Below are positions 60,357 to 64,000 of a DNA stretch of 64,000 nucleotides, one piece after another. The stretch's first letter is position 1, and each line of letters starts with the position of its first letter. Source of the stretch: Nitrosopumilus oxyclinae (GTDB lineage Archaea > Thermoproteota > Nitrososphaeria > Nitrososphaerales > Nitrosopumilaceae); assembly GCF_013407165.1 (NCBI RefSeq), contig NZ_CP026994.1, forward strand, positions 496,001 through 560,000, in the 5' to 3' direction. Both the position numbers and the translations under genes were made by a program. Under the pieces are notes generated by a model that saw only the letters and a list, made by a program, of their open reading frames with translations, did not search any database and was not told the DNA's origin.

Positions 60357-60821
60357 ATGGTCGAGAAAAAAGAAAAATCAGAAAATCCTCGAGAAATACT
60401 CAAGGAAAAACAAGATAATATTTTAGAAGATGTAACAAAGAATTATACTCAAACTGTTGAACACGGAAAACAATTGGGTAGGGAATCTTTAGAAAAACTA
60501 AATCAAGTTACTAGTTCTACTACTGATTTTCTTAAATCTCAAGATTATCTAAAAACATTAAAAATCAATTCGCTAAAACTTAGAGAAAAAAGTTTAGAGC
60601 AAAAAAATATGCTAAAAAAGAAGAGTCCTAAATTTTATAAAAAAATCTATAATGCATTTTTTTACTTTTTTGAATTAATTGTAGGACGAATAAAACTTGG
60701 TACTCAATATGGTGCCTCAAGTCTTGAACTTTTAGAAAAATTGGCAAAGCTCAAAGAATTGGGAATAATTACTGACAAAGAATTTAATGAAAAAAAGAAA
60801 AAGATCTTAGATAGAATTTGA
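60357..60821 (+). CDS. SHOCT-domain protein, paralogue of 48959
   Basis: 154 residues from ATG 60357 (in-frame TTG at 60342 is less likely). Basic helical protein with one hydrophobic stretch (about residues 100-115, IYNAFFYFFELIVG) and a C-terminal SHOCT motif, LEKLAKLKELGIITDKEF. The hydrophobic stretch suggests weak membrane contact. Same ending as the 48959 product. Confidence 0.65.
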   Translation: MVEKKEKSENPREILKEKQDNILEDVTKNYTQTVEHGKQLGRESLEKLNQVTSSTTDFLKSQDYLKTLKINSLKLREKSLEQKNMLKKKSPKFYKKIYNAFFYFFELIVGRIKLGTQYGASSLELLEKLAKLKELGIITDKEFNEKKKKILDRI

Positions 60822-60846
60822 ATGAATACTTTGGATTTGAGATAAT

Positions 60847-61593
60847 TTGACAGACAAAACAAATCTAACACCTAGCAATACTCCTACAAAAGAAACTATA
60901 GTACTTAGAACTCAATTCTTACCTCAAGATATCATGGATGTTTTAAATAAAAAGAAAACATCTTTTTTTGGCTCTGCATTACGACGACCGAAACCTGATG
61001 AAATAAAAGTTGACATTCCACAATTGTATTTGGAGCAATTTATTTTTATTTTGGGTCATTATGAAATTGACTTTGATCGTAATGCATCATACATGATTAA
61101 AGTGGATCCTGATGTTGTTGAAGTTTCAATTGGAGATGAAAAATTCCCAATCTTAAATGAATCTGGTACCTGGAAAAAATTTGGCAAAAAAATGAAACAA
61201 GGAGTTGGAATCTCAAAACAAGATCTGGAACTTAATGTAGTTGAAAATGCCCTCAAAAGCATGACTGATTCAATGTATTTTGATCACAATGGATTGGTAA
61301 CTACCTTTGGATACAGTACTCACTCTGATGCCGTAGAAAATTATGTCCAAAGGGTACTTGATGTAAATAAAGACCACATCAGAAGAACTGAAATGACTGA
61401 TGATGAAGTTTTTTCAAAACTATCTCAAAAATTAAAAGAAAGTCTCAAACATGATCTGAAAATTAATCGTGAGGAGTACGTTATCGCTGAATTTCGTGAG
61501 ATACTTGTACCAATTTATGAGACAAAGTGTTATGATAAGAAAAACAAGGTTGTAATTGCCAGAATAGATGCTGTAACTGGAAAAATTATCTAG
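60847..61593 (+). CDS. Hypothetical soluble protein
   Basis: 248 residues from a TTG start. Mixed alpha/beta, without membrane helices or Cys pairs; the end, EYVIAEFREILVPIYETKCY then IARIDAVTGKII, resembles the exit strand of PepSY-like domains, which is a weak hint. It lies 3 bases before the antiporter gene and is cotranscribed with it, so a regulatory role for the antiporter is possible. Confidence 0.55.
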   Translation: MTDKTNLTPSNTPTKETIVLRTQFLPQDIMDVLNKKKTSFFGSALRRPKPDEIKVDIPQLYLEQFIFILGHYEIDFDRNASYMIKVDPDVVEVSIGDEKFPILNESGTWKKFGKKMKQGVGISKQDLELNVVENALKSMTDSMYFDHNGLVTTFGYSTHSDAVENYVQRVLDVNKDHIRRTEMTDDEVFSKLSQKLKESLKHDLKINREEYVIAEFREILVPIYETKCYDKKNKVVIARIDAVTGKII

Positions 61594-61596
61594 ATT

Positions 61597-63387
61597 ATGA
61601 CTGTTGAAGTAACTGATTTTCTAGCATTACTGGCATTGCTGCTTGGGGGAGGCATGATTGGTGCTGGAATTATGAAAAAAATAAAATTTCCCACAATTAT
61701 CGGTTTTATCTTAATTGGAATGATTGCAGGTCCGTATGGACTCGGTATCGTTGATGATGTAGAATTAATCAATCTGTTGGCAGAACTTGGAATTATCATT
61801 CTTCTTTTTGTCGTAGGGCTGGAATTTAGTTTACAGAAATTACGCAAAGCTGGAATCAAACCTATTGTCGTAGGAATGTCTGAATTATCAATAATGTTTT
61901 TCTTGGCATATATCGGGGCATTCTCTTTTGGTTGGACTCATTTAGAGGCTCTGTATCTGGCAGGAATTTTATCAATTAGTAGTACTGCAATTTCTCTTCG
62001 AATACTACGTGATCTTAAACTAGTCAAAACAAAAGAGTTCAACACTGTCATCACGATTTTGATAGTGGAAGATCTTGCAGCCGTATTGCTTTTAGTAATT
62101 TTAGGAAATGCATCAGCTGGTGCAGAGCTTGATTTCACTGGTGTTGGAATTTTAGTTTTACAGAGTTTAACGTTCTTTGTAATAGCGTTGGGCTTGGGAA
62201 TTAAACTAATTCCAAAACTGTTGGAGAAAATTCATGGATTAGATATCCCCGAAGCGCCGTTTATCACTGCATTAGCGCTGGGCTTTGGTTTGGCAGTTCT
62301 TGCTCATTTTCTAGGACAAAGTTCTGCAATTGGTGCATTTATCATGGGAATGATTATTGCATCATCGAAGCATTCTGAACAAATTACTAAAAAAATTCTT
62401 CCGTTACGTGATTTCTTTGGGGTGATATTCTTTGTGTCAATTGGAATGCTTGTAAATATAATGGCAATTCCTGAAGTTGCACTAATTTCAATACCTATAA
62501 TCATTTTAGCAATTATTGGAAAATTTGTAGGCAACTTCTTTGGAGCATCTATTGGTGGTCATGATGTCCCTGGTGCGTCTACTATTGGCACAGTGATGGT
62601 TCCTAGAGGGGAATTCTCATTTATCATGGCAAAACAGGCAGTAGATGGCGGTTCTGTTCGAGATACACTGTATCCAGTTACAATGCTTGTGACATTAGCT
62701 ACAATGCTGTGCATTCCATTGTTGCTGAAGATATTACCTACTCTTGCAAATAGAGAAAGTTATGTTCCAATGAAATTGTTAAATCCGATTTTCATTGTAG
62801 GTAGATTCTTCAACAAATTAATGAATTCATCAGATGGTGATACTCAATTTAATAAATTACTCAAAGAACATGGTCCTAAATTCTTTGTAAATCTAATGAT
62901 AGTAATTGCAATTTTAGCAGTTATTGATTACTTTAATGATGATATAGTGAACATCATTACTCAAACTGGAATTCCTTTGGCCATTGATCCTGAAATATTA
63001 CTAACCATTGTGAGTGTACTGTTAATTATTTATCCAGTAATTGCAATGCTTGGTAAAATTGAGAAACTGGTTACAAACATATCTGATATTTTATCTACAA
63101 AACTAATTCCAGCTGACACTCAAAAGTTGGAAGAGAAACCTCTACATAGATTACTGCGAAATATTTTCTTTACTGGATTTATTCTAGTATTGATTGCTGT
63201 GATTCAACCCTACATTGGAGATTTAGACTATTTGCCCTTTTTACCATTTATTATTTCAGGTATTGGTCTTGCTATAGCAATTCTATTAATTGCAGATTCT
63301 GTATTTGTATTTCAGAAATTGTCTCATGGACATATCATGGATAGCTTGATGAAAGACGATGAAGAATTGGAATCTGAAGAAAAATAA
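61597..63387 (+). CDS. CPA2 cation:proton antiporter (KefB/NapA-like)
   Basis: 596 residues with 12-13 membrane helices in the first 400: GPYGLGIVDDVELINLLAEL near helix 2, SISSTAISLRILRDL, VEDLAAVLLLVIL with the acidic transport residues, and MVPRGEFSFIMAK. Three further helices follow in the last 170. It lacks a TrkA-N nucleotide domain, so regulation differs from KefC. It probably exchanges K or Na for protons. Confidence 0.9.
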   Translation: MTVEVTDFLALLALLLGGGMIGAGIMKKIKFPTIIGFILIGMIAGPYGLGIVDDVELINLLAELGIIILLFVVGLEFSLQKLRKAGIKPIVVGMSELSIMFFLAYIGAFSFGWTHLEALYLAGILSISSTAISLRILRDLKLVKTKEFNTVITILIVEDLAAVLLLVILGNASAGAELDFTGVGILVLQSLTFFVIALGLGIKLIPKLLEKIHGLDIPEAPFITALALGFGLAVLAHFLGQSSAIGAFIMGMIIASSKHSEQITKKILPLRDFFGVIFFVSIGMLVNIMAIPEVALISIPIIILAIIGKFVGNFFGASIGGHDVPGASTIGTVMVPRGEFSFIMAKQAVDGGSVRDTLYPVTMLVTLATMLCIPLLLKILPTLANRESYVPMKLLNPIFIVGRFFNKLMNSSDGDTQFNKLLKEHGPKFFVNLMIVIAILAVIDYFNDDIVNIITQTGIPLAIDPEILLTIVSVLLIIYPVIAMLGKIEKLVTNISDILSTKLIPADTQKLEEKPLHRLLRNIFFTGFILVLIAVIQPYIGDLDYLPFLPFIISGIGLAIAILLIADSVFVFQKLSHGHIMDSLMKDDEELESEEK

Positions 63388-63560
63388 CATTACATACTAT
63401 AACCAAACAGAGATATTGTAAAATCAACTGTCTTTGTAAATTTCCTATAGACCTAATCTCCAAAATCCCAGTTTACAAATGTGATAAATTTTGAGCCTGA
63501 TTTTACAAATTTATGTGATTTGGGGCGTGATCTTTATCTATCATAAATGGGATTGAAGGT

Positions 63561-63815
63561 ATGCAAGCCTATATTCTCATAAATTGTAAAACTGGCCGTG
63601 AAATTAGCGTAATTACAGAACTCAAAGAATTACCTGAAATAATTGAAATTAATGGTATATGGGGCAAGTATGATGTTTTTATTAAAATTAAAACTCCAGA
63701 TCCTAACGGCGTAGAACTAATTCTCCAAAGATTAAGAAACCATCCTGATGTTACTGATACGTTTACCATGCATGTGTTGTATGGTCAAGGTGGAAGTATT
63801 GATCAAGAGATTTAA
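63561..63815 (+). CDS. Stand-alone RAM (Lrp/AsnC ligand-binding) domain protein
   Basis: 84 residues: MQAYILINCKTGREISVITE, then a central VFIKIKTPDPNG and THVLYG-like end. It is the effector-binding half of an Lrp regulator without the DNA-binding half, and may regulate by mixing with full Lrp proteins (for example that at 1095). Followed by a gap and an acetolactate-synthase-like start. Confidence 0.82.
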   Translation: MQAYILINCKTGREISVITELKELPEIIEINGIWGKYDVFIKIKTPDPNGVELILQRLRNHPDVTDTFTMHVLYGQGGSIDQEI

Positions 63816-63951
63816 TTTCTAATCATTGTAATTCCAATATGTTAAAATTATAGATGCATTCTCTTAAAAAATTAGCAATACATGTTGATTACTAATTTTG
63901 TCATTGGAACTTTTTTAAGAAATAATTGCGTTGTAAATTACAGGAACAATA

Positions 63952-64000
63952 TTGAAAGCTTCTGATTTATTTGTAAAATGTCTTGAAACTGAAGGCGTAG
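63952..64000 (+). CDS. Start of a thiamine-diphosphate enzyme, acetolactate synthase-like
   Basis: TTG start at 63952, then KASDLFVKCLETEGV up to the window edge. This is the usual opening of IlvB-type large subunits and related TPP enzymes. Only 16 residues are visible, so the exact enzyme is not decided. AGGAACA precedes the start as a weak Shine-Dalgarno. Confidence 0.6.
   Translation, partial: MKASDLFVKCLETEGV

Overview
The window looks like the chromosome of an ammonia-oxidizing thaumarchaeon (Nitrosopumilus-like). DNA is AT-rich. Information genes are archaeal (TFB, aIF1A, aIF5A, SRP54, Pus10, eS24, eS31, diphthamide ligase, a tRNA-Tyr with an intron). Aromatic synthesis starts from the archaeal ADTH route. 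Many genes are leaderless, with a TATA box about 26 bases before the start codon. Genus is inferred from gene content; no rRNA or amo gene is present to prove it.

Layout. 1-3 kb: end of a zinc-type dehydrogenase, a receiver-domain protein, an Lrp regulator, a cysteine-cluster protein, aIF1A and a cold-shock protein. 3-7 kb: an SPFH protein, a secreted Ig-like protein and a membrane protein with seven FG-GAP-type repeats; the first and third share one palindromic promoter. 7-15 kb: tRNA-Tyr, aIF5A followed by a box C/D guide RNA, Dph6-like ligase, SRP54, Pus10, a small HEXXH protein, ribosomal eS24/eS31 and ApgM. 15-21 kb: GalT-like protein, sugar activation pair (GNA1-like acetyltransferase plus nucleotidyltransferase), ThiDN and ThiC. 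21-31 kb: a minus-strand aromatic cluster covering ADTH synthase to chorismate synthase, then a chorismate mutase-aminotransferase fusion and prephenate dehydrogenase. It is broken once, between aroA and aroC, by a GC-rich structured RNA candidate. 31-33 kb: MqnC-like radical SAM enzyme and UbiD-like decarboxylase, probably for menaquinone.

34-49 kb is the accessory part: two tandem Pro/Ala/Glu/Lys-rich proteins sharing a KGTLPKGF motif, peroxiredoxin, aquaporin, tRNA-Arg, and a 2585-residue surface protein built from perfect 582-bp repeats, Cys-rich repeats, HYR-like and calcium-binding repeats, followed by a secreted protein with the IPxWIKNNAGWW motif. 50-53 kb carries tfb inside a run of tiny zinc-ribbon genes with a palindrome at the promoter. 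53-64 kb has a DNA glycosylase, a minimal beta-carbonic-anhydrase-like protein next to an Nramp-like transporter, a DUF192 protein, a TauE/SafE transporter, a candidate small RNA, overlapping mini zinc-finger genes, a CPA2 antiporter and the start of an acetolactate-synthase-like gene.

No insertion sequence, CRISPR array, prophage or rRNA was seen. The most interesting signals are the box C/D RNA at 8199-8262 (one guide fits C34 of elongator tRNA-Met), the RNA candidates at 25130 and 58962, the shared palindrome at 3019/4885, the tfb/zinc-ribbon locus, and the paired KGTLPKGF proteins.
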